Of a stretch of DNA of 64,000 bases, positions 45,290-57,300 are shown piece after piece. The first letter of the stretch is position 1; each line of letters opens with the position of its first letter. The DNA comes from Erinaceus europaeus (taxonomy: Eukaryota; Chordata; Mammalia; Eulipotyphla; Erinaceidae). The notes below the pieces were generated by a model. That model had not been told where the DNA came from and ran no database searches. It saw only the letters and a list, made by a program, of their open reading frames with translations. The position numbers and the translations under genes are program-made. Location of the stretch: the NCBI RefSeq assembly GCF_950295315.1, contig NW_026647251.1, positions 82,501 through 146,500 of the forward strand. The letters run 5' to 3'.

Positions 45290-45862
45290 AAAAATTGAAA
45301 AAGGTAGGATGAAACCTCAACAAAATGAACACAGTAAAAAAGTGGTCAGGATACACGAGTAGGTGACTCTCTAAAGAAGAGATACACATGGACCACAGAC
45401 ACAAGGGGAAATGCTCCAGTTCACTCATCATCAGAGACATGCAAATCAAAACCATTTTGAGATTCCACCACATACCTGTGAGAACGGACTCCATCAGTCA
45501 AACAAGAGAAGATAACTAACTGTTGGAGAGGATGTGGAGAGGGGAAGTTTACTGCACTGCCGGTGGGATGCAAAGGGGTAAACCCAGTCTGGAGAACAGG
45601 ATGGAGATTCCTTAAACAAATAAAAATGGAAATGCCACATGACCCAGCAATTCCACTCCTAGGCATATACTCAAAAGATATAAAAGCACTGACTCAGGGA
45701 TATGTGAGCCCCCGTGTTCATAGTGGTTTTAATCACAATTGCAAAGACCTGGAAACAACCAAAATGCCTTTTACAGATGCCTAGATAAAAAAGAGAGTAT
45801 AATGCAACAGTCAAAAGGGATGACCTTGTATAATTTGGGATAAAGTGGCTGAAACTGGAGAA
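45290..45862 (+). mobile_element. L1 fragment (ORF2 C-terminus and 3' region)
   Basis: Includes an ORF2-end-like [13 protein letters not shown] frame at about 45,630 and the usual TTTCATCATCAGAGACATGC-type block near 45,430. It is flanked by SINE pieces and by a diverged ~55-bp direct repeat (45,066-45,120 / 45,991-46,045). Confidence 0.7.
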
Positions 45863-46045
45863 AAAAAAAGAGAGGGGAAGGTGAGGTAGAGAGAGACAGA
45901 CACCTGCAACATTGCTTCATTACTCACGAAACTTTCTCCCTGCTGGTAGGGAGCAGAGGCTCGAACCCAGGCCCCTGCACACTTCCTCCCGCATAGTAAC
46001 GACATTGACATTTTAGTTCAGAGTCTCCAGGGTGCTCTCTGAAGG

Positions 46046-46800
46046 CACGTGTGTATTTATGTATTTACTGAGACTGAACCCCTCCCCACAGGAGGGGTCC
46101 TTGCTTGTGGTTCCCTGTGTGCTCAGCCAGGTGCTCCCAAGTGGGGCCCACCCGCGGCATTTCCTGAAGGTCACAGGCACAGGGCCACCGCGCACAACCT
46201 GCTTCCCTGACAGGTGCCCTGCGGTCTCAGCCCTCAGGAAGCCCAGGAGCCTCTAACCTGCCGGAAGCCAGGAGGCACATGCTGATGTCACAGACCCCAA
46301 CCCGTAGCACACCTCCCTCATCCTCTGGTGGGAATGGGGCCCTCGCTGTGCCCACCACCTCCTGGTGGACTCGGGCTGGTGGGTCCCCGAACTCCGGTCC
46401 TTGCACCTCCTGTCAGTGCGGAAGTGCAGGCCCTCGGGGTAACAGGGAATCTCGGGAGAGCTGCAGATGAAGGACAGGTTTGAACCATGTGGGGGGGTTG
46501 GGGGGCAGAGTCCTCCGTGGGCGCGTGCTGGGGGCTGAGTCTCCCGGGAAGAAGCCGGAGCAGCAGCTGCAGGCCGGGCATGTGCGAATGCCTGGGGTCT
46601 GTCCTCAGCCAGATGCAGGTGTCCAGCACCTGCTGGGAGCCATCAGGATCTCAGAAGTTGGCAGCAGGGGCTGAGGTCGGCCTCGCACTCACCGATGGAG
46701 AATGTCCAGATTTTAGCCCCTGCACTGCTTCTAGTTTGTGTTTATAATCTGCCTGTGGTGCACTTGTAAGTGGGCAGCGACACAGGACAGAAAGACTGAA
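46046..46800. other. GC-rich unique sequence, no gene recognised
   Basis: Several overlapping open frames on both strands reflect base composition. No conserved motif and no clear CpG-island promoter were seen. Confidence 0.35.
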
Positions 46801-46807
46801 AATATAG

Positions 46808-47056
46808 GGGCTGGGTGGTAGCGCAGCGGGATAAGCGCACATGGCACAAAGCTCAAGGATCTGGGTTTGAGCCCCAGGCTCCCCACCTGCAGGCGAGTCG
46901 CTTCACAGGTAGTGAAGCAGGTCTGCATGTGTCTTTCTCTCCCCTTCTGTCTTCCTCTCCTCTCTCCATTTCCCTCTGTCCTATCCAACAAAGACATCAA
47001 TAACAACAACAGTGGAACTGAGCCCCAGTGATAACCCTGGAGGCAAAAAAAAAAAA
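46808..47056 (+). mobile_element. tRNA-derived SINE, long type
   Basis: GGGGCTGGGTGGTAGCGCAG head, GGTTTGAGCCCCAGGCTCC B box, ends GATAACCCTGGAGGCAAAAA. An L1 is inserted into its poly-A. Confidence 0.8.
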
Positions 47057-47066
47057 GTGAAACTGT

Positions 47067-47855
47067 GGTGGGAATGTAAATTGGCCCAACCTCTGTGGAG
47101 AGCAGTCTGGAGAACTCTCAGAAGGCTAGAAATGGACCTACCCTAGGACCCTGTAATTCCTCTCCTAGGGATATATCCTAAGGAACCCAACACACCCATC
47201 CAAAAAGATCTGTGTACACATGTTCTTGGCAGCACAATTTGTAACAGCCAAAATCTGGAAGCAACCCAGGTGTCCAACAACAGATGAGTGGCTGAGCAAG
47301 TTGTGGTATATATACACAATGGAATATTACTCAGCTATAAAAAATGGTGACTTTACCGTTTTCAGCCGATCTTGATGGATCTTGAAAAATTCATGGTAAA
47401 TGAAATAAGTCAGAAACAGAAGGATAAATATGGGATGATCTCACTCTCAGACAGAAGTTGAAAAACAAGATGAGAAAAGAAAACACAAGTAGAACCTGAA
47501 CTGGAATTCGCATATTACACCAAAGTAAAGGACTCTGGGCTGGGTGGGTGGGGAGAATACAGATCCAAGAAGGATGACAGAGGACCTAGTGGGGGAAGTA
47601 TTGTTATATGGAAAACTGGGAAATGTTATGCATGTATGAACTATTGTATTTACCATCCAATGTAAAACATTAATTCCCCAATGAAGAAATTAAAAAAAAA
47701 TTATCACCCTCAATACAGGTCCACAAAGGATGACAGAGGACCTAGTGGAGTTGTATTGATATGTGGAAAACTGAGAAATGTTATGCATGTACAAATTATT
47801 GTATTTACTGTCAAATGTAAAACATTAATCCCCAATAAGGAAATTAAAATAAATT
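47067..47855 (+). mobile_element. 5'-truncated L1 with two 3' tails
   Basis: aaaaagtgaaactgt stands at 47052-47066 and 47856-47870 as an exact 15-bp target duplication. The insert carries a complete L1 end to about 47,697, then a second copy of the last ~150 bp to 47,855. It landed in the poly-A of the SINE at 46,808-47,056. Confidence 0.75.
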
Positions 47856-48000
47856 AAAAAGTGAAACTGTACTAAAGGGTCAGGAAGTGTAGGTCTGAGG
47901 CAGTGCAGGTGTGTAATGCAGGCTGGCCTTCACGGGGTGAGCAAGGGAGGACAGGTGGAGGTGGTGAAGGCCGGCTGAATCTTTACTGAGATGGCACTTC

Positions 48001-48337
48001 TGTAACCCCACTAGCTCCTGCTTCCTAGAGGTCCCCCCCGAGTGGGGTCTCTTATGTGGAGGCTCAACTTTCCCAGACACTGCTCTGCAGGAAAGATAAC
48101 AGTAACTAAGGCAACCAGACCCTGAGCATTGGGTCCAAGTCCCACCCCTTAACCTGCAGCCTCTGCTTCTGGGATGACGGTTTTTGCTCTCCAGCCTGCA
48201 CCCCATATAATCCTGCGCCACCCCTCTGTCCTCTGCCAGCCTTATCAGAAAGATCTGAGCTCCTGGTCCAAGCAGGAATAAAAGGCTCCTTTCCTCCTCC
48301 ACCCACCTGGGCTTCAGTCGTCTTGATTATTAACAGA
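48001..48337 (+). mobile_element. Candidate solo LTR (plus strand)
   Basis: TATA-like CATATAA at 48204-48210 is followed about 70 bp later by AATAAA at 48277-48282 and an end ...TTATTAACA, the arrangement of an ERV1-type LTR. The left boundary (TGTAACCCC at 48001) is a guess, and no target duplication was found. Confidence 0.45.
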
Positions 48338-48439
48338 GTTCCTCAGCATCCTCTCCCTTGTTCAGTCCACAGACCTGCAGTGCAGCCCTGCTGTCATGAG
48401 GGACTTGGCGCAGGGAGAGGCTGGACCCCAGGATGAGTG

Positions 48440-48605
48440 GCTGTGATGGCACTGATGGACCAGGGTTTGAGCCTCCGGTCCTCACCTGCAGGAGGAAGGT
48501 TTTACAAGTGGTGAAGCAGGGCTGAAGGTGTCTCTCCATCTCTCTAACTCTCTATTACCCCCTACCTTCAAGATTTCTGGCTGTCTCTATCCAATAAATA
48601 AAGAT
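48440..48605 (+). mobile_element. tRNA-derived SINE
   Basis: Right two thirds of the ~190-bp type, ending ATCCAATAAATAAAGATAAC. Confidence 0.65.
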
Positions 48606-48795
48606 AACAATAGTAGTAATAATTTCTCATTTCAAAAGTGTCATGACTTTGTTTCATTTGTCCTGGTCTTGCCATATACTGTTCTGCATCAGAAAACATG
48701 TTTAATGTATATTTTTGAATGAGTGGATATAAAGTAGGAGGATTTACTCAGTGGTGAAATTTAAGTGAATGAATACATTTTAAAATTCTGGTGGT

Positions 48796-48849
48796 GTCTA
48801 TGGCCATCAAACCCAGAACACGGCCGATCTTGTCTGATCTCAGAAGCTA
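48796..48849 (+). pseudogene. 5S rRNA-derived retropseudogene fragment
   Basis: Starts GTCTATGGCCATC and contains CGATCTTGTCTGATCTCAGA and AGCTAA. This matches the first ~54 bases of vertebrate 5S rRNA including the start of the A box, with several substitutions. The near-repeat aaattctggtg / aaaatctggtg on both sides (about 48,784 and 48,851) suggests retroposition of a 3'-truncated copy. Confidence 0.78.
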
Positions 48850-48857
48850 AAAATCTG

Positions 48858-49008
48858 GTGGTCCTGGAGATGGTGCAGTGGATAAAGCACTTGACTGTGA
48901 GGCATGAGGTCCTGAGTTCAGTCCCTGGCAGCACATGTACCAGAGTGATATCTGGTTCTTTCTCTTTCTCCTCCTATCTTTCTCATTAATTAATAAAAAA
49001 TTTTTAAA
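48858..49008 (+). mobile_element. Short-type SINE
   Basis: GGTCCTGGAGATGGTGCAGT head, GAGTTCAGTCCCTGGCAGCA B-box region, TTAATAAAAAATTTTTAAAT tail. Confidence 0.75.
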
Positions 49009-49889
49009 TCTGGAAACTGTCTTATACTAAACAGTGAGTATGTTGAAATGTTATAAAATGAGGTAAAAGCTAGAACAGAGTTAGTAAAGACCCTTCAGGA
49101 CCAGCAAGATGGCCGAGCCAGACAGTTGCCCGCTTTGCCCTGTACACCACCTTGGCTCAGGCCTGGGCCTCACCACACTGTAGAAGACGACAGTGCTGAG
49201 AGTTTTCCCCTCTCTGTGTCTCTGTGTAGAAGAAACTGGCATAGACAGTCAAGCCCCAGTGATGCCAAAAAGTACAGGAGAAAAAAAAAATTAAACAGCC
49301 TTAAGGTCTTTGATCCATAGGCCCAACAACCTAGTTGGTGGAAGAAATAATTTCCTACACAGACTTCATCCTACTATTTCATTGTATTGGTAGCACATCA
49401 ATATAAAACATTTTATTTAATTGTCATGTGAAGTTTGATTTTATAAAATTTAAAAACATTTTTAATATTTATTTATTTATTTATTTTTAACCACAGGGGT
49501 TCTCTCTATGGGTCTGGATCTGTGCCAGCGTGATGAATTTATTCCACTCAGTGGCCAGATTCCCTTTCATTATCTTATCATTATTATTATTTATTATAGA
49601 GACAGACAGAAGAAGAGTGAGAGGAGGAGAGAGAGGGACTGAGAGAACCAGCACTGGCCCAAGTCAAGGGACAGAAGACACCAGAGGTCATGACCTCAAA
49701 GGTTACAGGGGCCTTAGATTTTTTTCTCAGCTGCTCACTGGATGCTCTGCTCTGGATGATTCTGGGGCTGAAACAGGACCAGGAAGCTCAGAGCCTCAGG
49801 CTTCTGAGTCATTGGCAGAACAATTCTGCTGACTCCCCAGCCCATTACAGGGACATTTGCAAATGCAGATTCAGACCACAGTGAGCCTC

Positions 49890-50090
49890 CAGCTCATATA
49901 GAGGTTATGGGGGCATATAGTCAATGGAACACTGCTCTGCTATCAACAAAGATGACAGTGTATCACTGGGAACAAGATGGTCGGCTCTGGAGGTAATTAT
50001 GCTGAGTCACTTAAGTAAAGAGCTGAAAGACAACTACCAGATTATTTCACTCATATCTGGGATATGTTTGACTGAATTAACTTTTAAAGC
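49890..50090 (+). mobile_element. L1 3' fragment
   Basis: Diverged version of the L1 3' block (AATGGAACACTGCTCTGCTA, TTTCACTCATATCTGGGAT), followed directly by a SINE at 50,095. Confidence 0.5.
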
Positions 50091-50094
50091 CTAT

Positions 50095-50270
50095 AGTAAC
50101 CCCTGGCTCCCCACCTGCAGGAGGACCACTTCACAGTGGTGAAGCAGGTCAGCAGATGTCTGTCTTTCTCCCTCTCTGTCGTATCCAAAAAAATGAAAAA
50201 ATGTCTGCCAGGAGCAGAGGATACATAGTGCTGGCATGAGTCCCAGCGATAACCCTGGAGGCAAAGGAAC
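50095..50270 (+). mobile_element. Long-type SINE lacking the tRNA head
   Basis: Begins TAGTAACCCCTGGCTCCCCA and ends AACCCTGGAGGCAAAGGAAC; the 5' ~70 bp are missing. Confidence 0.65.
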
Positions 50271-50436
50271 AAACAAACTATAGTAACTAAATGCTCTCTT
50301 GGGCTTTATGACAAAAGTGCTTTTTTGGGGGTTGTCACAGAACTTTGATGGCAGTTGTGGTGATATACAGTTACCATGTATGAGCTGAAATTACACCCCT
50401 GAAACCTTGTGATTTTGTAAAGCTCTATTAAATCCC

Positions 50437-50547
50437 TGAAGAAGAGAGAGAGAGAATGAGAGAGAGAGAGAAGAAGAAAGACGAAGGAGAAGACAAAGAA
50501 CAGGAGAAGAAGGAGGAGGAGGAGGAGGAGGAGGAGGAGGAGAGAGA
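50437..50547 (+). repeat. 110-bp polypurine tract ending in (AGG)n
   Basis: Nearly pure GA/GAA/GGA with only a few pyrimidines. Confidence 0.92.
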
Positions 50548-51104
50548 TGCACAGATTTTTGCTGTGCTTGGGCAGATGACTTAGCACATAGACATAAAAT
50601 TCAATCCTGAGGTCCCAGGTCTGGACCCTAGCGCAGCATATGTTGAGTAGATGCCCTGTATTTATCTCTCCTTAAAATTTTTTATTTTAACTTTATTTAT
50701 TGCAGTTGATAGAACAGAGAGAAATTGAGGGGCTTGTACCCCAGTCCTTGGGCAGGAAAACATGTGCTCTCCTCAGGGTGAGCCACCACCCAGTGGCCCT
50801 GTGGAGTTTCTCTGTAGTTGGCTGTTAGGAGCTGACCACCCCCTGGGGCTCAATCTTGAAACTGAAGGCCAAACAATGCTGCCTTCTGCTGGATCCTTTC
50901 CCTCTCTCTCATCTGAAGAATTTCCTTTGCAGACAGAACTATTTTATGAAGAAATGTCTGTTTTATTCTTTGTCCAAAATGTATGAGCCACAGTTATTAT
51001 TCAAATGATTTTGTTAATCACAAATAAATAAGTAAAAGATCACTTATTAATGTTTCCCTAGGACATTGGATAAAAAGCTGTCCATCTAATAGATTCATTT
51101 TGGG

Positions 51105-51385
51105 GTGGGGAGTGGTACACCCAGTTAAGTGCATGTAGTACTATGTGCAAGAACTCAACACAAGGACTGAGGTCTGAACCACCACTACTCACCTACAACA
51201 GGACACTTCACAAGTGGCAAAGCAGGTCGGCAGGTGTCTGTCTTTCTCTCATTCTCTATATCCCCTCCCTTCTTAATTTCTTTCTGTCCTATCCAAAAAA
51301 AGGGGGGGAGAGCTGATGGCTGCAGTGAAGTCCTATTGCCTATACTGAGCCCCAGCAGTTATAACCCTGGACACAAAGAAGAGAA
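51105..51385 (+). mobile_element. tRNA-derived SINE, long type
   Basis: GGGGAGTGGTACACCCAGTT head; ends TTATAACCCTGGACACAAAG. Confidence 0.65.
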
Positions 51386-51549
51386 TTGATCCCAAATGTC
51401 CTCAGGAAAGTCAAACTATTGTGCTAGTTAATTTTGGAGACATAAAAAGGATGTGTAAATTTAGATTCAAATACATTGCTAAAGTATGGAATAGTTTCTA
51501 AATTCTTCTAAAACATAAACCATGGAAAGAATCATCTTACAAAATGTTG

Positions 51550-51772
51550 CTGGGGGGCCGGGTGGTGGTGCACCTGGTTAAGCACACACACACTACAGTG
51601 TGCAAGGACTGGGGTACAAGCCCCCGGTCCTCACCTACAGGGGGAAAGCTTCACAAGTGGTGAAGTAGAGCTGCAGGTGTCTCTCTGTCTCTCTCGCTCT
51701 CTATCTCCTCCTCTTCTCTCAATTCCTCTCTGTCTCTATCCAATAACAAATAAAATAAAATGAAATAGAATA
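51550..51772 (+). mobile_element. tRNA-derived SINE
   Basis: GGGGGCCGGGTGGTGGTGCA head; AATAAAATAAAATGAAATAG tail directly before the 248-bp tandem repeat. Confidence 0.78.
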
Positions 51773-52440
51773 TTGCTAAATGCCTCTAGCTGACTGTTAA
51801 TATCAATTTACATGTACTTTCAATTTCTGATTCTTATTCAACATTATGCACTGTCGTAAGTTTGATCATTCACAATTAAAATATGTGACTGGTCTATTAG
51901 AAGAATCCAGTTTCTAAGTACTTGAAGAAAACTGAGTGATTTTTGTTCATTTTGTGGAGTTGTACCCCTCCTACCCTATGGTTTTGTTAATTTATCTTTT
52001 CTTAAATAAAAAAAAGAAAATTGCTGAATGCCTCTAGCTGACTGTTAATATCAATCTACATGTACTTTCAATTTCTGATTCTTATTCAACATTATGCACT
52101 GTCATATGTTTGATCATTCACAATTAAAATATGTGACTGGTCTATTAGAAGAATCCAGTTTCTAAGTACTTGAAGAAAACTGAGTGATTTTTGTTCATTC
52201 TGTGGAGTTCTACCCCTCCTACCCTATGATTTTGTTAATTTATCCTTTCTTAAATAAAAAAAAAGAAAATTGCTGAATGCCTCTAGCTGACTCTTAATAT
52301 CAATCTACATGTACTTTCAATTTCTGATTCTTATTCAGAATTATGCACTGTCATAAGTTTGATCATTCACAATTAAAATATGTGACTGGTCTATTAGAAG
52401 AATCCAGTTTCTAAGTACTTGAAGAAAACTGAGTGACCTT
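51773..52440 (+). repeat. Local tandem triplication, ~248-bp unit
   Basis: Unit starts are 51773, 52021 and 52270. Each begins TTGCT(A/G)AATGCCTCTAGC; the first two end in an L1 tail (TACCCCTCCTACCCTATG, TTTCTTAAATAAAAAAAAGA). The third stops at ~52,440 without the tail and runs into duplication copy B. Units differ by only a few bases, so the event looks recent. Confidence 0.88.
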
Positions 52441-53044
52441 TGTTCACTTTGCTGCCATGTGTAGGGGATGAGTGCCCTCAGGTGGCTGAATCCCAAAACT
52501 GCAGCTAAAGCAAATCTGCTTGAACCTTTTGGAGGTGAAGTTCCATTGAGTCTCTGACAGCCCAGGGAACTGAATGAAATCACGGCCACCTGACTATGCC
52601 TGACCTGTGTGACAGCAGCATGAGGAAATCTAGGATATGTGATCCATTTCCTCCTTAATATTCTAATCATTCTTTATGGCATAAGACAAACATCTGTCTC
52701 GTTTTTCCTGGATGGAGTAAGCAAAAGCATTGTTCAAACATCGCATCATTAGTAAGAATGTCGTATTTTCTTTGAGTTTATAAGATACTAAGGAAAGCTA
52801 AGAAAGAAATAGAAGTCTGAGAACCCCTCAGCCTGATCCAGCACTCAGACGATGCAGCAGGACAGTGAGAACAGGCTTCTCCCCACCTCTCTCCCATACA
52901 AGCAGACACAGACACAAACACACCTGTCTGGGGCTCAGCACCCTGATTGATCTGACTAGTGATTCTCTCATTGATGTTAATCTGTATGTTTCTTGTCTGT
53001 GATCAGATGGAGTGCATCTTACCAGAGCTGTTTAAGACAAGAAG

Positions 53045-53755
53045 TAGTGGAGGAGGCTACTTGGTTGAGAGCACTAGCTATAAGCTGCTGGGTCCAAGCC
53101 AATGGTCTCCCGCCCACCCTGCTGGAAGGGGAAGAATTTTATGAGCAGTGAAACAGTGATGCAGGTGTCTCTCTGTCTTTCTCCATCTCCTCCTTCCCTC
53201 TCATGTCTCTGTCTCTATCCAGTGAATTATAAATAAGAATAATTACTAAAAAAGAAAATAAAAGACATAATAAAAAGGGAAAAAAGCATAAAGAAAAAGC
53301 AAAGAGATTGTGGTCCAGGAAGTGGCACAGTGGTTAATGCACTGGATTCTCAACCATGAGGCCCCGAGTTTAATCCAGGCAACCCATGTACCTGTGACTG
53401 TGATGGCTGGTTCTTTCTCTCTTTCCTCCTATCATTCTCATGAATAAAGAAATTCTTTAAAAAACAAAACTGGTAGTCAGGCAGTAGCGCAGCGGGTTAA
53501 GCACTCATGTTCCGAAGCATAAGGATCCAGGCTCGAGGCCCCAGCTCCCCACCTGCAGGGGGGTCACTTCACAGGCCAGGTGGCAAAGCAGGTTTACAGG
53601 TGTCTATCTTTCTCCCCTCGTGTCTGTCTTCCCCTCCTCTCCATTTCTTTCTGTCCTATCTAACAACAAGTACATCAATATCAACAATTACTACATCAAC
53701 AACAACAAAAAACCAAGGGCAACAAAAGGGAAAATAGATAAATTTTTAAAAAACC
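53045..53755 (+). mobile_element. Three SINEs in a row in copy B
   Basis: 53,045-53,250 is shared with copy A. 53,310-53,460 (short type) and 53,470-53,755 (long type, GGTAGTCAGGCAGTAGCGCA) are private to copy B. Confidence 0.7.
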
Positions 53756-53886
53756 TAAGAGGTCTATTCTAGGCTACATCCAGTCCTCTAATGGTTACTT
53801 GGATGTATACTTTTTACACTACAGTTGAAGGTCATCAAAGAATGTCCACAACTCATTTGACATTTGATTTTCCAAGTGACATTCCC

Positions 53887-53887
<1 letters not shown>

Positions 53888-53933
<46 letters not shown>
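53888..53933 (+). repeat. (CA)n microsatellite, copy B
   Basis: About 22 CA units at the position orthologous to the copy A repeat. Confidence 0.95.
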
Positions 53934-53935
<2 letters not shown>

Positions 53936-54324
53936 ATGCTCCTGGAAATAGTGTGTCTCTGACAGCATCCATGTGAATATCCTGCCATGATATTTACTCT
54001 GTTTAGGATTATATAATGATATCACCACTGTGTGAAATGGGGGCAAGGCTTGTGGCATCTCTATTGTTTCTAATCAATGCATGGGGATCTATAGTTATCA
54101 GAACAAAATTCCAAAGGACTAATGAAAAACTCAATGCTGAAGATACAAATTGCTTCAGGGAATCATGCTTTCAGCTGTGCAGTAATTATCTGACCTTTGA
54201 CTAATGACATCACAGCCCAGTGGCCCTGGCTACAGCGGAATCTTCAGTCTTGGAGACTGAGCTGAGAGTGCAAGTAGTGCTGTGTCCAGCTCTCTCTTTA
54301 GCGTCAAAGAGTGAAGAATAGAGG

Positions 54325-54389
54325 ATGTCTGCATCTACCAGAAAGTCTTTGCGGCTTTCAGAGTGTCTGGACTGTCTGTCCTGCTTCAG
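54325..54389 (+). CDS. Copy B exon 1
   Basis: Encodes MSASTRKSLRLSECLDCLS..., 65 nt, with the same donor (gtagag) and phase as copy A. It differs from copy A at several residues without frame damage. Confidence 0.55.
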
Positions 54390-57300
54390 GTAGAGTCTGT
54401 TCACATGCCCTGTGTGACCGGCAGAGCAGGAGGAGGGCAGTCCCAGGACGTGCTCTGTGTGATGCCCACTGACAGAATCCTCAGCTTCACCCCTGGTCTC
54501 ATGAACAGTTACCTGTGCTCATGAGATTCCCTCCTGCTGATGCCAGAGAGCAGACTTGACCTGCTAGGATCAGAGTCCTGTGGGCTTACTCAGGGCACAG
54601 CCAAGAATAGCTTAGTACTTCCTTAAATTGAGAAACATTTGGATGTTGGATTTATTATCTGCTGATCTTGGGATTCCTGCCCCGCTCAACCCCAAAGTGA
54701 TGACTGAGTTAAGATTAGAGTCAGTTTTCTAGAATCCTCTTATCTAAGGGTGTATGTTTACCTGAGACCACAGTGGAATGACACCTTCATACTCTTGGAT
54801 GTCATGTAATCTGTAATTTGACTTCTATAAGGTCATATATCTGTTTACATTTTATTATTATTATTATTATTATTGAGAGTGAGAGTCAGAAGCAGAAGTA
54901 AGAGAAAGTGAAGAGGTTAAGGAGATGGGGAAAGGAAGAGGAAGAGGAAGGAGAAGAGGGAGGGGAAGGAGACAGCCAGAGAGTCATTGGCATATGGAGT
55001 CATTGGCATATGCAAAACTGGGGGTGACACTTGGGGCTACATGATTTTCAGTTCATCTAGACACTGTACTGTGGACCTGAGTTGGTTGTTTGAAACATTT
55101 GTCATCTCTCCTTTGTCCTCTAACTGTTCCCTCACCCCTTTTATCATTTAGTGGAGGGACTAATTCACTACAGTGCAGTTTGTTGACATGGTAAGATTTC
55201 TCATCACTCAGTGAGAGGTGTCTGCAGAACACTCTCCTCCCCACTCAGCTCCACTCCCAGCACCAAGCACAAGGACCCCAATACCCTCGGTCACCCTCAC
55301 TCCCTCTTAGAGTCCCCAGACTCTGCTGATTCCTTGTCCCCTGACACTAAAGTGACAGCCCCTGTGTCCTGTCCATCAAGCTGCCCTCCATCTCCACTGG
55401 CCCTGAGTGACCTCAACTCTCACAGGAGCTCTGTGTAGCTCAGGACTCCTGAATCTGGATGCTGAGTCCTTCTGGGGAACTGAGACTCCTCTGCAATGCT
55501 TGTGAGTGCTGGCATCATCAGGAGTCCTTGTGTCCAACCTCCCCAGTGACAGGCTGCCCTGTGGGTCTGCTGTGTTGCAGTTCTGCTGTGGAGGAGAGCG
55601 GCCTGGAAGAGAAGAACATACCAGAGGTGCCTCGTGGCCACATCCAGTTCACAGGCCTTGGCAAATTCCAGAAGAGTCGGAGGTGGCAGAAAAGGCAACT
55701 GATCTTATATTCCAATGTGCTGCTCATCTCCAACACAAAGTGCGTACCTGCTCCCCCTGCTCCTGACTCCACAGCTGCCTCTTCTCTGCTGCCCTGAGGA
55801 TAGAAGAGGTGGCTTTTCTGCAAGGTTTCTGTCCAGCACTGGGCTGGCAGCAGAGGGGAAGCAAGGAGACTGGGCAGGGCTCCGAGTTCTGGGGAAAGGC
55901 AGCCAGGGTGGAGAGGCTGAAGGAGAGATGCAGAGTCAGAGGCCAGGGGGCCCCCAGACTGGAGGACCCTCCCACAGCCTGCTCTTCCTTCACATGTCTG
56001 CCCTTCCAGTTTGGCCCCAGGGAGACAGGACAAGCCATAGCCCATCCCTGCTTCCCATGACTCACAGACACTCACACGAAATTTCTGCAAAATGTCTGCA
56101 ATCACAGACTGCACATGGTGACAGGGACCATGGACTGAGGGAATGAGTGGTTTATTAACTGAATTTATCCTGTGTGACACGAGGCAATGAATTCAGTGAG
56201 TGGACTACACTGTTGAGCAAAGTCCTCCTCAATTCTTTTTTTAACCAGAGCACTGCTAGGCTCTGGCATTTGGGGTGCAGGGGATTGAACCTAGGACTTT
56301 GGAGCCTCAGGCATGAGAGTATCTTTTCATAACCATTATAGTGTCTATACACCACCCTCAAATTTCTTTTAAAGTACCTGAGAGACAAAGAAGGAGATGG
56401 GGAAGGGAACAGTGAGGAGAGACACCCAGTGACAGCTCCCACCGTGCAGTTCCCTTTGCTCCTGTCCATGGTCCTTCTCATGGTACATGAGCCTCTGCCT
56501 GGTTTTAGGTGGGCACAGTACTTAAGCAGCTTTTTATGTTTTGCCAGAACATAAAAACATAACATAACATGTTGACAGATATTTATATGTAAAATTATGA
56601 ATACAAATTTATGAAAGCAAATTTTAAATAACTTAAGCTTTAAAGGCATGAAAAACTCTTAGAAACTGAGACTGGGTGGCTGCGTGGTGGTGGCACACCT
56701 GGTTGAGCATCCATGGCCTAAGACACAGGTTCAATCCCCACTCCCTATCTGCAGAGGGAAAGATTCATGAGCAGTTAGCAAGGCTGGAGGTTTCATTCCT
56801 CTCTTCCACTCAGTCACCTTACCATCCTATTTCTCGCAGTCCTATTAAAAAAAACAAAACAAAACAAAAAACAGGAAAATGACCCACAAGAACAGTGGAT
56901 TCATCATGTAGCCACTAAGCCACAGAATAACCCCAATGGCAACTAAAAAAATAGATATTGAAAATTCAACTTGTTTGGGAATCATGGAAAATATGTTTAA
57001 CTAACATTGTAATGCATGATTTATTTCATTAGTATCCTCAAGTACTTTCAGGATGACAATAATTAACTAATAAGCTCATTGCAATTTCCATACAATTAAT
57101 AAGGGAAATATGATCATGGATCATTATGGCAAACAAATAAGCAACAGGAAAGATGCTGAGTGAAAGGTTCTCTTAGGGAGCTCATAAATATGGGGGGGTA
57201 TCTAATTGTTCTGCAATGTTCAGGAAAATGGCTGCTTTCCTCCCACTGGTAAGGAGTGTTCAGGGACATCCTGGGCCAGGCTCCAGTCAGCACACAGCAC

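Noticed and set aside
46318..46674. Open frames in GC-rich DNA (both strands)
   Set aside because: Expected from base composition; they contradict each other and have no motif.
55518..56180. 220-codon minus-strand frame
   Set aside because: It lies antisense to copy B exon 2 and its intron. Copy A breaks it into pieces and no motif is present.
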